This document shows, piece after piece, positions 36,524 through 46,101 of a DNA stretch of 64,000 nt. Origin of the DNA: Sphingomonas carotinifaciens (GTDB lineage: Bacteria > Pseudomonadota > Alphaproteobacteria > Sphingomonadales > Sphingomonadaceae); NCBI RefSeq assembly GCF_009789535.1, contig NZ_WSUT01000005.1, positions 2,479,501 to 2,543,500 on the forward strand, written 5' to 3'. The notes beneath the pieces are model-generated. The model made no database searches and was not told where the DNA came from. It saw only the letters and a program-made list of their open reading frames with translations. Every line of letters starts with the position of its first letter. The stretch's first letter is position 1. The position numbers and the translations under genes are program-made.

Positions 36524-38256
36524 GCTCCGACTCCTTGGCGGGCGGTGTCGAGGGTACCGGGCGCACGCGGGGCAGCGTCCGGATCGGGTTTTACGATCGA
36601 CACGATCGTACCGTCGCGTACGAGCAGCATTCGATCGGCGACCTGCAGCAGGCTGGGGCGATGCGTTGATAGCAGGACCGCAACACCCTGCGCGCGCAGC
36701 GAGGCCAGCGTCTTCATCAGCGCGGCCTCACCGTTCAGGTCGAGGTGCGCGTTGGGCTCGTCCAGCAACAGTAGCGACGGGTCGCCGAACAATGCGCGCG
36801 ACAAGGACACCAATTGACGCTGCCCGGCGGACAGGCCCCCGGCCTCGCGAATCGTAAGCGGCGTATTGTAGCCGTTGGCGAAGCGCTGGATCGTCTCGTG
36901 TGCGCCCGCACGCATCGCCGCGGCGACGACCCTCGCTTCAATATCAACGGAGGCGGCGTCGCCGGTTGGGCTCGCGAAGCGTGCGATGTTGGCTGTGACT
37001 GTGGCGGGGAATAACGTCGGAGCCTGCGGCGTGTAGCCAATGCAGGCGCCCAGCGCCTCACGGTCCCAGTCGGCCAGACTAGTGCCGTCGATACGCACCT
37101 CGCCGCGGTCGGGGGAGATCGCGCTAGCAACGACGCGGAGCAGCGTCGACTTGCCCGCTCCGCTCGGGCCGATAAGTGCAACGATCTCGCCGGGCGACAC
37201 GTCAAAGCTTACGTCGCTGAGCAGCATCCGGTCGCTGCCGGGCGCGCGCACACTGACGCCTGCGACCGTAACTGCGCCCCGGGGGCGCGGCAGCGCCGTA
37301 CGCGGCGCCGTGGCATCGGGCAGACGCAGGAACGCCGCTAGTCCCGCATAGCTGGCACGCGCCGACAGCACGTTCTTCCACGATCCCAAGATCTGCTCAA
37401 CCGGTGCCAGCGCACGTCCGACCAGCAACGAGGCGGCGAAGATCGCACCCATCGAGATTGACTGGTGGATTGCCAGCCATGCGCCCAGCGCCAGCGCCAG
37501 CGACTGGAACAACTGCCGCAGGAACTTGGTGACCGCCAGGAACGCCCCCGACGTTTCCGCCAGCGCACCCTGGCGCGTCACGACGTCGGCGCGTCTCTCC
37601 AGGTGTCCGCGCACGATTGCCCCGCGCATTCCCAGCACGCGCCCCACCTCGGCGGCCTGCACTGCGTAATCCTGTAGCCGCCCTTGGGCCGCGGAGCGTA
37701 TCTGCGTTTCGGCCGCCCCACGCTTCGTCACCTGTTCGCTGGCCAGCGCGACGCCGGCCAGCAGCACCGAGGCGAGCAGCGCGAAGCCGCCCAGCAACGG
37801 GTGGAGCAGGAAGCATACCGCGATGTAGATCGGTGCCCAAGGTGCATCGAACAACGCCAGGATAGCCGGCCCGGTCAGCACGCCCCGTAGCGTGTCTAGA
37901 TGACGGATCGCGGCGCTCCGCTCCGCCGGCGTCGCGGTCGTTGCCCCCAGGATGCGATGCAGGATCGGCGGCGCGGCCCGCTTCTCCAGCCGCACGCTGG
38001 CACGCAGCAACAGCCGCATCCGCGCCATGTCCAGCACCGACAGCACCGCCAGCGCGACGATCAGGATCACGATCAAGAACACGAGCGTCGCACCGCCACG
38101 CGTTGGAACTACCCGGTCGTAGACCTGCAGCATGAAGATCGATGGAACGAGATACAGCAGGTTCACCAGACCGCTGAACGCCGCTGCCCATAGAAAATGC
38201 TGTTGCGCGCCGCGCAACGCAGCGGAAACTGGATTGGGATTGCTGGAAAGCGGCAT
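36520..38256 (-). CDS. Type I secretion ABC transporter, PrtD family
   Basis: A 578-residue inner-membrane exporter. An N-terminal six-helix domain (from FLWAAAFSGLVNLLYLVPSIF) is fused to the ATPase: Walker A GPSGAGKSTLLR, signature LSAGQRQLVSLSRAL, Walker B LLLLDEPNAHLD and switch His in LSTHRPSL. There is no C39 peptidase or degenerate C39-like domain, which places it with exporters of RTX proteases (PrtD/HasD), not bacteriocins. Only about 40 bases separate it from the PEP-CTERM gene. The natural substrate is the RTX protease at 40446-43034. Confidence 0.94.
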   Translation of the reverse strand: MPLSSNPNPVSAALRGAQQHFLWAAAFSGLVNLLYLVPSIFMLQVYDRVVPTRGGATLVFLIVILIVALAVLSVLDMARMRLLLRASVRLEKRAAPPILHRILGATTATPAERSAAIRHLDTLRGVLTGPAILALFDAPWAPIYIAVCFLLHPLLGGFALLASVLLAGVALASEQVTKRGAAETQIRSAAQGRLQDYAVQAAEVGRVLGMRGAIVRGHLERRADVVTRQGALAETSGAFLAVTKFLRQLFQSLALALGAWLAIHQSISMGAIFAASLLVGRALAPVEQILGSWKNVLSARASYAGLAAFLRLPDATAPRTALPRPRGAVTVAGVSVRAPGSDRMLLSDVSFDVSPGEIVALIGPSGAGKSTLLRVVASAISPDRGEVRIDGTSLADWDREALGACIGYTPQAPTLFPATVTANIARFASPTGDAASVDIEARVVAAAMRAGAHETIQRFANGYNTPLTIREAGGLSAGQRQLVSLSRALFGDPSLLLLDEPNAHLDLNGEAALMKTLASLRAQGVAVLLSTHRPSLLQVADRMLLVRDGTIVSIVKPDPDAAPRAPGTLDTARQGVGA

Positions 38257-38297
38257 CGTGTCGGAACCTTCAGCTTCGGAGACTTCGGACGCAGCAT

Positions 38298-38813
38298 TCA
38301 GGCGTAACGGGCCATGACTCGCGGGCTACGAAGCAGCGCTACACCCGCCACGCCGCCTCCGGCGACCATCAGCGCCCAGTTCGCCGGCTCGGGCACCGCC
38401 GGCACCTCGGTTACATCGAGCGTGTAGCGGTGGCCGCCCGATGACCCGCTGATCAGCGTGAACGTACCACGCACCATCGTCGGCGCCGCCCCGCTACCGG
38501 TGTAGAGCTGTCCGCCATAGAGCGTGGCCAACGTCAGCTGCCGATCCGCATCAGATATCGACAGACCGCCGCTGTTCGTCGCAAAGAAGAAGTCGAGACA
38601 GGCCTCGCCTTCGGTGGTGCGCGGGAAGGTACCGCTCACGCGTTCCAGCGCGAAGCCCTCGCCCTCCACGACCCTGGTCGGTTTCGGGTTCAGCGCGATC
38701 CGCCACGTCGCGCGGTAGCGGGTGACACCCTCAGGCGTCAGCGCATACAGCAGGTCGGGGGCTCGGGCTTGGGCAGGGGCCGCGGCGGCGAGCAGCGGAA
38801 ATACGGCCTTCAT
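38298..38813 (-). CDS. PEP-CTERM sorting-signal protein in the type I secretion operon
   Basis: A 171-residue exported protein: signal peptide (KAVFPLLAAAAPAQARA), a beta-rich middle with one Cys (EACLDFFFATNSGG), and the C-terminal tripartite signal VPEPANWALMVAGGG-VAGVALL followed by basic residues (RSPRVMARYA). That end is the PEP-CTERM motif recognised by the exosortase/archaeosortase-type sorting system. Its ATG overlaps the tolC stop (ATGA), so it is co-translated with the exporter, which is unusual. Possible roles are a surface partner, chaperone or inhibitor of the secreted protease. No exosortase gene is in the window. Confidence 0.85.
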   Translation of the reverse strand: MKAVFPLLAAAAPAQARAPDLLYALTPEGVTRYRATWRIALNPKPTRVVEGEGFALERVSGTFPRTTEGEACLDFFFATNSGGLSISDADRQLTLATLYGGQLYTGSGAAPTMVRGTFTLISGSSGGHRYTLDVTEVPAVPEPANWALMVAGGGVAGVALLRSPRVMARYA

Positions 38814-40357
38814 GGTTTCTCCGGTGGAACGCTGGGTAAAGGAAGACCCTCGGCGCGCAGCGGCAGCTCGCGCGCCAGTGGGCGATCGGTACCGATCGCG
38901 GCAGGATCCGCAGGCGCGATTCGCGCGTCCGCCGGGGCGGCGGGCACCGGCGCCGCGCGCGACCGGTCGCTGGCCTGTTGCGGCCGGTCGAGCACGTGCA
39001 GCAGCGGCTCGAACGGCCCGAACTGCCACGCCTTGTTGTGCCGGAGGTTCTTCTCCGCATCGTAGCGCGGCGCGTCCGGCACTAGATTCGCGGCCTGCAG
39101 CCGCCCGAGCAGCGCCAGCAACGTCGCTTGCCCCGCATAGCGGCCATAGCGCGCGTTCGCGACGATCACCTGCGCGTTGAGCAGCCGCTGCTCGGAGTCG
39201 ATCAGCTCGAAATTGGAGCGGAACCCCTCGGTGAACGCACGGCCGACCCCGTCGAGCGCCAGCCGTGCCGCGCTTACCGCCGCCTCGCCACTTGCGATCT
39301 GGCGATCGGCGGTAACGGTCTGGTTCCACGCATTGAGGAGCCCGGCATCGACGCTACGCCTTGCATCCTCGATCAGGAACGCCGCCGACTGCTGTTGCGC
39401 GATCGCGGCGCGCACCCGCGAACCGACCACCCCTTGTGTCAGCAGCGGGACCGTCACCGTCAGCCCGCCCGACGCCACGCGCCCGAGATCGCGCACCCGA
39501 TAGCCTAGCGGATTGACATAACCCAAGCTGCCCTGCGCGCTGATCGTCGGATGCCGCTCCGCACGCTCGGCAGCGATGCGGTGGCGGCTGGCGCGCTCGG
39601 CGAGGAGCGCCTGCCACAGGATCGGGCTCTCGCGCTCGGCCAGCGCATAGCCCAGATCGACCGAGCCTGGCACTCCGGGGAGGGGCGGCGGCGGCTCCAG
39701 CGTGCCCGGATTGCGCCCCACCACCGCGGCGAAGCGCGATCGGCTCTGCTCCAGGCTCGCCTGCGTCTGCGCCAGCGCCGCCTCGATGATGAGCAACTGA
39801 GCCTCGGCCTGCGCGACGTCGGTGCGCGTCAGGTCGCCCTCGCGCTCGCGCAGCCGCGCCTGCCCAACTTGCCGCCGGTAGGAAGCGACCGACTGCGACT
39901 GGATCTCGACCAGCTCCAGGTCGCGGCGCACCGCGACATAGCTGTCGATCACCTGAAACAAGGTCTGGTTCTCAGCCTCGCGCAACCGCTCGCGGCCAGC
40001 CAGAACGTCGGCCTCCGCCGCGGACATCTGGGCCGCGGTGCGCCCGCCGCTGCTCAGCAACTGCGTCACCGAGAGTGACGCGCCCATCGAACGCTGTTCG
40101 AAGCGTGCGAATCCTTCGGCCACGGCGCTGCGTTGTAGCCGGTCGTTGTACCCAATCGTCGCGGTCACGCCCGCGCTCATCCGGTACGGCGCGCCGGCCT
40201 GGAGCACGCTCTCGTCCAGCGCGCGCAACTCGGCACGCTGCGCCTGCAGCTGTGGATTGTTGCGATACGCATCGACGATCGCATCCGCCAGCGTCTCCGC
40301 GCCGATCGGGCCGGAGGTGGAAAGGAACAATGCGAAGAGGCCGATGCGGCGAGACAC
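38810..40357 (-). CDS. TolC-family outer membrane protein of the type I system
   Basis: A 515-residue trimeric outer membrane channel subunit. Signal peptide (IGLFALFLSTSGPIGA), then two repeats of long helices and strands: LADAIVDAYRNNPQLQAQRAEL, TQLLSSGGRTAAQMSAAEAD, LREREGDLTRTDVAQAEAQL, a second-half FTEGFRSNFELIDSEQRLLNAQ and YAGQATLLALLGRLQAANL. A ~90-residue Pro/Ala/Arg-rich tail after the fold is longer than usual. It lies 88 bases after the protease gene and overlaps the PEP-CTERM gene by four bases. Confidence 0.94.
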   Translation of the reverse strand: MSRRIGLFALFLSTSGPIGAETLADAIVDAYRNNPQLQAQRAELRALDESVLQAGAPYRMSAGVTATIGYNDRLQRSAVAEGFARFEQRSMGASLSVTQLLSSGGRTAAQMSAAEADVLAGRERLREAENQTLFQVIDSYVAVRRDLELVEIQSQSVASYRRQVGQARLREREGDLTRTDVAQAEAQLLIIEAALAQTQASLEQSRSRFAAVVGRNPGTLEPPPPLPGVPGSVDLGYALAERESPILWQALLAERASRHRIAAERAERHPTISAQGSLGYVNPLGYRVRDLGRVASGGLTVTVPLLTQGVVGSRVRAAIAQQQSAAFLIEDARRSVDAGLLNAWNQTVTADRQIASGEAAVSAARLALDGVGRAFTEGFRSNFELIDSEQRLLNAQVIVANARYGRYAGQATLLALLGRLQAANLVPDAPRYDAEKNLRHNKAWQFGPFEPLLHVLDRPQQASDRSRAAPVPAAPADARIAPADPAAIGTDRPLARELPLRAEGLPLPSVPPEKP

Positions 40358-40445
40358 GGGATATAGTGCTCCTCATCCGGCGCGACGGGCCGGCAGGAAA
40401 AAGGCCGGGCGGGTGAAAACACCCGCCCAGGAGGGAGAGAATGCG

Positions 40446-43034
40446 TCAGGCGTGCAGCAGCACGCCGCCGCTCATCGATCCGGCCATGGCGTCGTACAGG
40501 TAGAACGAACCATGCTCGTCGAGCGGACCGGTCAGGGACGCCGGCGCGCCGACATCTGCGGTCTGCGAGGCAACCGTCGCGATGGAGTCGACCGACCCCG
40601 CTGCCGTGCGCTCGGGCTGGAACGACACCTCGCGGATCACGTCGTTCGGGTCGAGATTGGTGCCCGACACGTAGGAATACCAGAAGTACCCGTCTTTCTG
40701 GCCCTGCGCCTGGAGCACCGCTCCACTGTTCTGGCTCAGCGTTACCGCGTCGCCGGTCAGCAGGCCGTCGAGCAGAAGCATGGCGTTTTTCGCCACCGTC
40801 ACCATGCCGTTGCCAGCCTGCCCGCGCAGTGCGGTTTGCGTCGCGATCATGTCGCCGCTGCTCCAATCGAGCACCGTGTCCTTACCGCTGGTGCCCCGGT
40901 TGTCGAACAGGAAGTTGTCCGCACCCGTGCCGCCAAAGAGGATGTCATTTCCTGCCCCGCCGTTCAGCGTGTCGTCCCCGCGCATGCCATACAGGTGATT
41001 ATCGAAGCGGTTGCCGATCAGCGTGTCGTTGCCGTCGCCGGTGACCGCCCCTTCGATCACGCTGGTGCGTCCGATCGTGAACGCTTTACCGCCGTCGAAG
41101 TACGTCGCTTGCCCGCCGACCAGCGACAGTTTGACGTCCGTCGACACTGCCGCGGCGTTGATCCAGTCAATCCCACCGTCAGTGTCGGTCAGCGTTTTGC
41201 GCGCGCCCTCACCCTTGATGGCCAGCATATCGAAGAACTCGTTCGTGTACGTGTACACGTCGTCGCTCGTCGCCTCCGAACCATAGATGTCCAGCTTGAT
41301 CTTTTCGACCGTCAGCTTGTTGTCGACCTTGGCGGCGAGATTGAAAGGCCCGAACGGCGTGGTGATCGGGATAAAGCCATCGAAATCCAGCGCGGAGAAG
41401 TCGACCGTCCAGGTGCCCTGGGAGTCCACGCCACGCAAGCCGCTGAACGACAGAGTAAACTGGTCTACAGCCCCACCCTGACCGCCGAAGATTGTCCCGG
41501 CAATCGGTACCAAAGCCGAACTACCATCAGGCGCGATCAACTTGATCTGCGTGTTGAATAATGGGCTTGTGAATTGGCCCAGGTCAGTACCTTGAATATT
41601 GCCGCTCGAGCCGTAATAGAAATTCACCGTCAAATCGATGTGCTCCACCGCGACATTGCCAGTGACTTCGAAGCTCTTCTGAAGAGGGTTACCGAGAAGC
41701 TCGTTGTTGAAGCTGATCCGGTCGCCGACCACGCCGTCGGAAGAGGACGTCATGTTGACCGCCACCTCCTGGCTGATCTTAACCTCGTTCGCCGACGTCT
41801 TTGACTCGCCGAACAAGCCCCACACCTCCGCCATTCTGACGGCATTGTAGGCGTCCACGGCACCATAGCCGTAGTCGTTGCTATAGTGATGGGCGCCGCC
41901 GTTCCAGTTCGCATCCTGACCGACGAGACCGAAACTAGTGCCATTCAGCAGAACCGGTCCGCGCACGCCCTGCTGGATCAGGTCGATGACGACAGGGCCG
42001 GTGCCATAGGCGACCGGCATCTTCGCCGAGGCCGCAAGAATGTTCTGCACGTCGCGCCAGCCGAGATTCTCGTTGGCGTCCAGCATCAGCGAGACCACAC
42101 CGCTCACGATCGGCGTCGCGCCGGAGGTGCCGCCGAACTGGTCCGTATAGTCGTTCGCCGCGGTCGGATCGACCGACCAGTTGTAGCCGTCCGTCCCCAG
42201 CAGGTCGGTGGCCACCAGCCCCGTGCCGCCGACGATGGCATAGTCGTTCGACGGCGCGGAAACCAGCAGATGGGGTCCGGAGTTGCTGTAATAGGACGAT
42301 ACGCCGTCCACTTGGCGATACGCACCGACGGCGATCGCGTGGCGATCGGTCACGCCCGCGTGAGCCTGGCCGAGCTTGTTGTCGTTACCGGCCGCCATGA
42401 CGGTGATGGTGCCCAGGCCATCGCGCCCGGTTTCCGCCGCATGTTCGAAGGTGCGCGACAGCAAACTGCTGAAGCTCGCCGGATTCGATCGCGACGCTGA
42501 GAACGTGTAGTCGCCAGCACCGCCCCAGCTGTGGTTGACGACATCGAACTGGTTCGCCTGCATCAGTGCGCTCTGCAGCGCGTCGCCATTGGTGCCGTTG
42601 ACGAAGATCGGGGAAGCGGGATCGAAAATGTTCACGCCCGTCACCGTGGCATCATAGGCCACGCCGACGCCGCCGCGTCCGTTGCGCTCCGCCGCGATCA
42701 ATCCGGCGACCGACGTGCCGTGAGCGCCGGTGGGGACACCGCCGTCTAGGACCGTGCCGTCGATGACGACATGCTTGGACGCATCGTAATTGTTGTCGAG
42801 GTCCCAGTGCGTCTGCTGCGTGCCCTCATCATAGACGCCGACGCTCACGCCTTTGCCGGTGAAGTCGTTCCAGACTGTTCCGATGTCACCCAGCTGCTTC
42901 AGATGCCACTGCGCCATCAACTCACTGCTGGTGCCGCCCTGCGGATTATAAAGGTCGTTGATGTTGTTCACCAGCTTACCGGTGTTGTAGTCATAGGCGC
43001 GGCCCAGCGGCGGCGTCTTGTACTTGGTGGCCAT
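40446..43034 (-). CDS. RTX subtilisin-like serine protease (S8 with P domain), type I secreted
   Basis: An 862-residue protease without signal peptide or prodomain. The S8 catalytic triad is Asp69 (VGVYDEGT), His105 (GAHGTSVAG) and Ser304 (FGGTSGATPIVSG), with oxyanion Asn217 (AAGNDN), the kexin/furin-like arrangement. A P/homo-B-like beta domain follows (about 430-570), then an unassigned linker. RTX nonapeptides (GDGNDTLIG, GMRGDDTLNGGAGNDILFG, GGTGADNFLF; about 685-735) bind Ca2+ and end in an uncleaved export signal region. It is the presumed cargo of the downstream TolC/ABC/HlyD exporter. The start at 43034 has GGGAG nine bases upstream. It lies 317 bp after the TonB receptor stop on the same strand. 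Confidence 0.92.
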   Translation of the reverse strand: MATKYKTPPLGRAYDYNTGKLVNNINDLYNPQGGTSSELMAQWHLKQLGDIGTVWNDFTGKGVSVGVYDEGTQQTHWDLDNNYDASKHVVIDGTVLDGGVPTGAHGTSVAGLIAAERNGRGGVGVAYDATVTGVNIFDPASPIFVNGTNGDALQSALMQANQFDVVNHSWGGAGDYTFSASRSNPASFSSLLSRTFEHAAETGRDGLGTITVMAAGNDNKLGQAHAGVTDRHAIAVGAYRQVDGVSSYYSNSGPHLLVSAPSNDYAIVGGTGLVATDLLGTDGYNWSVDPTAANDYTDQFGGTSGATPIVSGVVSLMLDANENLGWRDVQNILAASAKMPVAYGTGPVVIDLIQQGVRGPVLLNGTSFGLVGQDANWNGGAHHYSNDYGYGAVDAYNAVRMAEVWGLFGESKTSANEVKISQEVAVNMTSSSDGVVGDRISFNNELLGNPLQKSFEVTGNVAVEHIDLTVNFYYGSSGNIQGTDLGQFTSPLFNTQIKLIAPDGSSALVPIAGTIFGGQGGAVDQFTLSFSGLRGVDSQGTWTVDFSALDFDGFIPITTPFGPFNLAAKVDNKLTVEKIKLDIYGSEATSDDVYTYTNEFFDMLAIKGEGARKTLTDTDGGIDWINAAAVSTDVKLSLVGGQATYFDGGKAFTIGRTSVIEGAVTGDGNDTLIGNRFDNHLYGMRGDDTLNGGAGNDILFGGTGADNFLFDNRGTSGKDTVLDWSSGDMIATQTALRGQAGNGMVTVAKNAMLLLDGLLTGDAVTLSQNSGAVLQAQGQKDGYFWYSYVSGTNLDPNDVIREVSFQPERTAAGSVDSIATVASQTADVGAPASLTGPLDEHGSFYLYDAMAGSMSGGVLLHA

Positions 43035-43351
43035 CCTCTTTTCTCCCATGGGTGCCGAAAGCTACGGGGATCTTCCGGTCGTTGCTTCGCGCCCTCCCGC
43101 GGCACGACAGATCGGTCGGATGGCCGCGATCGACCCCCGGCCGGGCGCGCGCCTACCGGCGCAGCGGTTCAAGTGTCCGAAGGCTGACGCAGAGCGAAGC
43201 GGGCCGCTGTCTTGAAATATGCACGCCGATCCTGCCCCCCGTCCCGGCCGTCCCTGGCGTCGATCCTGATAGCCGGACACGATCGCGGTTGGCCTTCAAG
43301 AGGGTAGAGCCGGTCGAGCGGCGAAACCCGCAAGTCGCGGTTAAAATTTTT
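43035..43351. promoter_or_regulatory. Gap between the receptor and the protease operon
   Basis: 317 bp without a gene between the TonB receptor stop and the protease start. This is the likely place for a separate protease-operon promoter. No operator or clear terminator hairpin was found, only TTTT runs just after the receptor stop. Confidence 0.4.
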
Positions 43352-45658
43352 TCAGAACCTTCGATTATAACCGATTCGCGCCATGCGCGGACGAAGCGGC
43401 GTCGTGACGGTCATCGCGCGTCCCAGACTGCCGAGCTTGTAGAGCACACCTGTCGTGTCGAGCACATTGTCGACCGCCAACGTCAGCCCGTCATGTGTGC
43501 GGTCGAGGACAAGCGTCAGGCCCGACTGCACATAGTCACCCTGGCGCCCGGCGGTGAAAACACCAAACATCGCTGACGACACCCCCTCGTACCGGACCCA
43601 GCCGTTCAGCCGTCCGACGAGCGACGCGCCGATCGGTCGCGTCCAGGCAATTGCCGCCCGCACCGACGCATCGCTCACGTCGGGAAGTCGAACGCCGATG
43701 TCACGAAGCCATGGCGTGAGCGACCGCGAACGGTTGAGGGTCGCCGCCAGATCGAGACGTAGCCGGGGGGTAATCCTACCGCCCAGCGTGACGTTGGCGG
43801 AGGTGGTCGCCCAGTCGCCGAGGTCGAACGTCGCCAAGCCGAAGAATCCCTCGAAGACATCCGTCCGCAAACGTCGCCATCTGGCGTGCTGGACGGAAGC
43901 GCCCGCTTGCCACCCCTGGCCGATCCAGCGGACCCCGCCGTCGACCACGTCCACCTTCTCGTGACGTGAACGGTCCGGAATGTCGGGGCTGAGAGCCGGT
44001 TCGACCTCCGGACGGCGGCCCTGCTGATAGCGGAGATAGGCTGACAGACCGCGCGCGGGATCGAGGAGCAGCGACGCGCTGGGCAGAAGCCAGTATTGAC
44101 GCCGTTGCGGCAACCTGTCCGTGGCGGCGGAAAAGACGGAGTGCTCCGCGTCCGACACCGCCCGCACCACGCGCGCGCCGCCGCCGATCGACAGGAAGGG
44201 CGTCACACGCACCAGTCCTTCGGCAAACAGCGCTGCATCCTGAACGCGCCCCCCTACCGTCAGGACGGACCTCGAGCCCGGCCCAGACGTCTGGGCATAG
44301 CTCGATCGATCGCGCGTGCCGGTAAACGCCGCCCCAACGACCCAGTTGACGCGTCCATCCCCCGCCAGCCTCATCTCATGAGTGATGGTGTCGCTGCGGC
44401 GGCGTCCATCTGCCAAAACGTCACCGATCCCGAATTGAAACCGCTCGCGGAAGGTCTGCGCCGACAGCCCCGTCGCTGACACGAACGACAGGTCGCCCAA
44501 TCTGCCGTTCACAACCAGCTGCCCCGCGGCGTAACTACCGCTAGAAGGCTCCCCGATGGTACCCCGGTCGGTGAACGACGGGCCGTCGTCCGAAGCATAT
44601 TGGTTATCGCGATGACTGATCGCCTGAGCCATGCCGATCGCATCCACCGTCCAGCCATTGCCTGCCCACCAGCGTGCGATCAGGCGTCCGCCCGCGATGC
44701 CGGTGCGGTTCGTGTCGCGCCGGCCGCCGGGCGTGATCGTCGGCTTGTCGATGAAGCCGCCCTCACTCCGGGCATAGCCCACCCCACGGATCGACAGATT
44801 ACCCGTCATGGGCACGTTCACCATGGCGTCGGCATCGGCGCCTGCCGCCCCCCGCGCCACCACCGAGATGCCGACGCCCGCGGACGCAGCCGGAAGGTTG
44901 CGTTGCGGCATGTTCGAGTTCAGCCGGATGATGCCGGCGAGCGCTCCTGAGCCATACAGCATCCCCTGCGGACCTGACAGCACCTCCACCGATCGCATGT
45001 CGTATAGTTGCAGGTTCGGATCGGATGCGCTGTACGTCAGGCGGACATCGCCGAAATACAATCCCGTCACCGATTGGAGGCGACCGGAAAAGCTGGAGTC
45101 CGCGATGCCGCGCAGGAACAGCTTCTCGCGACCGGCGCCGCGGTGCGTCGAGGAGATGATCGTCGTCCGCGTCACCAGCGTCGACGTTCCCGCATCCAGG
45201 CCTACCTGGGGTTGCGTGATTACCTCCACGCTGCCGACAAAGGAACCGTAGGGTGTACCGCGCTTGCTCGCCTCGACGATGACGTCGCCCGGCGGTGGCG
45301 GTGGCGGCGGCGGCGGCGGCGGCGGCGCGACACTGGGCAGAGTGGCAGGCGCCTGTGCTAAGGGGGTCAAGCGCCAGTTTGCGCTGCCGATCTGCGTCGC
45401 GTTCGCCCTTGCATGACGGGCCAACGTTCGTACTGCGGCAGCCGCTGTCATCCTGCCGCGCACCGCCGGGACGCGCCGCCGCAACAGTGCGGGGTCGGTG
45501 ATCAGAATGCTAAGCCGGGCGGATTTTGAAATCTCATCGATAGCGTTCGTCAACGGACCGGCGGGAAGGTTGATTGCCTGTCGCTGCGCCTCCCCAGGCG
45601 TGGCGGCTGTGATGGCGATTAGGCATATCAACGGTCGCCAGACCATGGCCTCGATCAT
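43352..45658 (-). CDS. TonB-dependent transducer receptor with STN domain
   Basis: A 768-residue receptor. The signal peptide is followed by an N-terminal secretin/TonB (STN) signalling domain (about 25-100: INLPAGPLTNAIDEISKSAR, LSILITDPALLRRRVPAV, VRTLARHA). Then come a run of twelve Pro, a TonB box-like GDVIVEASKRG, a plug (MRSVEVLSGPQGMLYGSGALAG) and a barrel ending RMARIGYNRRF. STN receptors signal ligand binding to a FecR protein, and the divergent FecI/FecR pair is exactly that partner. The start could be the ATG at 45646, which gives a better signal peptide. Ligand unknown; the operon downstream suggests something released by or linked to the secreted protease. Confidence 0.92.
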   Translation of the reverse strand: MIEAMVWRPLICLIAITAATPGEAQRQAINLPAGPLTNAIDEISKSARLSILITDPALLRRRVPAVRGRMTAAAAVRTLARHARANATQIGSANWRLTPLAQAPATLPSVAPPPPPPPPPPPPGDVIVEASKRGTPYGSFVGSVEVITQPQVGLDAGTSTLVTRTTIISSTHRGAGREKLFLRGIADSSFSGRLQSVTGLYFGDVRLTYSASDPNLQLYDMRSVEVLSGPQGMLYGSGALAGIIRLNSNMPQRNLPAASAGVGISVVARGAAGADADAMVNVPMTGNLSIRGVGYARSEGGFIDKPTITPGGRRDTNRTGIAGGRLIARWWAGNGWTVDAIGMAQAISHRDNQYASDDGPSFTDRGTIGEPSSGSYAAGQLVVNGRLGDLSFVSATGLSAQTFRERFQFGIGDVLADGRRRSDTITHEMRLAGDGRVNWVVGAAFTGTRDRSSYAQTSGPGSRSVLTVGGRVQDAALFAEGLVRVTPFLSIGGGARVVRAVSDAEHSVFSAATDRLPQRRQYWLLPSASLLLDPARGLSAYLRYQQGRRPEVEPALSPDIPDRSRHEKVDVVDGGVRWIGQGWQAGASVQHARWRRLRTDVFEGFFGLATFDLGDWATTSANVTLGGRITPRLRLDLAATLNRSRSLTPWLRDIGVRLPDVSDASVRAAIAWTRPIGASLVGRLNGWVRYEGVSSAMFGVFTAGRQGDYVQSGLTLVLDRTHDGLTLAVDNVLDTTGVLYKLGSLGRAMTVTTPLRPRMARIGYNRRF
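45290..45325 (-). repeat. CCG trinucleotide run encoding twelve prolines
   Basis: Twelve consecutive Pro codons (ten CCG and two CCA on the coding strand) between the STN domain and the TonB box of the receptor. A stiff polyproline spacer is plausible. In a GC-rich genome this tract could change length by slippage in units of one residue. Confidence 0.9.
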
Positions 45659-46101
45659 CGCTTGCCGAGCGCATGGCTGGAAGCTTCCACAGCGGGAACA
45701 GCTTTATGCTGCAAGGGCGGCCAGCTATGCCATGCCGCTTCGATGCGACTCAAGCAGCCACGCGATGATCTCTTGCGGCCTTCTGCTTCGACCCACGAAC
45801 GATTCAGTGCCGATGTGAGTGCCGGGATAAGCTTGTGCTCCTTCTCACCCTTAGCATAGCATCGAAGGTGAGAGACACGCCAGATCGGTCAAGTCAATCT
45901 CTTTGCTCGGATCAAGGTTGGATCGTCTCGTTTTGAACCGTGGACGCTCTCGTGCCTGCATTGTCGCTACCGCGTGCGTCCCGACGGAAAGCTGAACCGG
46001 CGTCATGCTGTAAGTCTTCTTAACTTATCAAGAAAAGGTGCAGTTTGCAGCCCGTTGCGCTGTACTCCTTTCCGTCAATGGAGCGACTTTAAAGTATAGG
46101 C
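45659..46101. promoter_or_regulatory. Divergent promoter region of the receptor and the sigma-factor gene
   Basis: 443 bp without a supported gene. It must contain the ECF-dependent promoter of the receptor and the promoter of the sigma-factor gene. The part near 46010-46060 is AT-richer (CTTCTTAACTTATCAAGAAA), a possible iron- or sigma-responsive site, but I could not assign it. Confidence 0.4.

Noticed and set aside
38298..39329. One long 343-codon protein covering the PEP-CTERM gene
   Set aside because: The upstream ~170 codons are a shadow of tolC; the true start is ATG 38813, overlapping the tolC stop.
40038..41561. 507-codon open frame opposite the RTX protease
   Set aside because: Arg/His-rich low-quality translation without motifs; the minus-strand protease is unmistakable.
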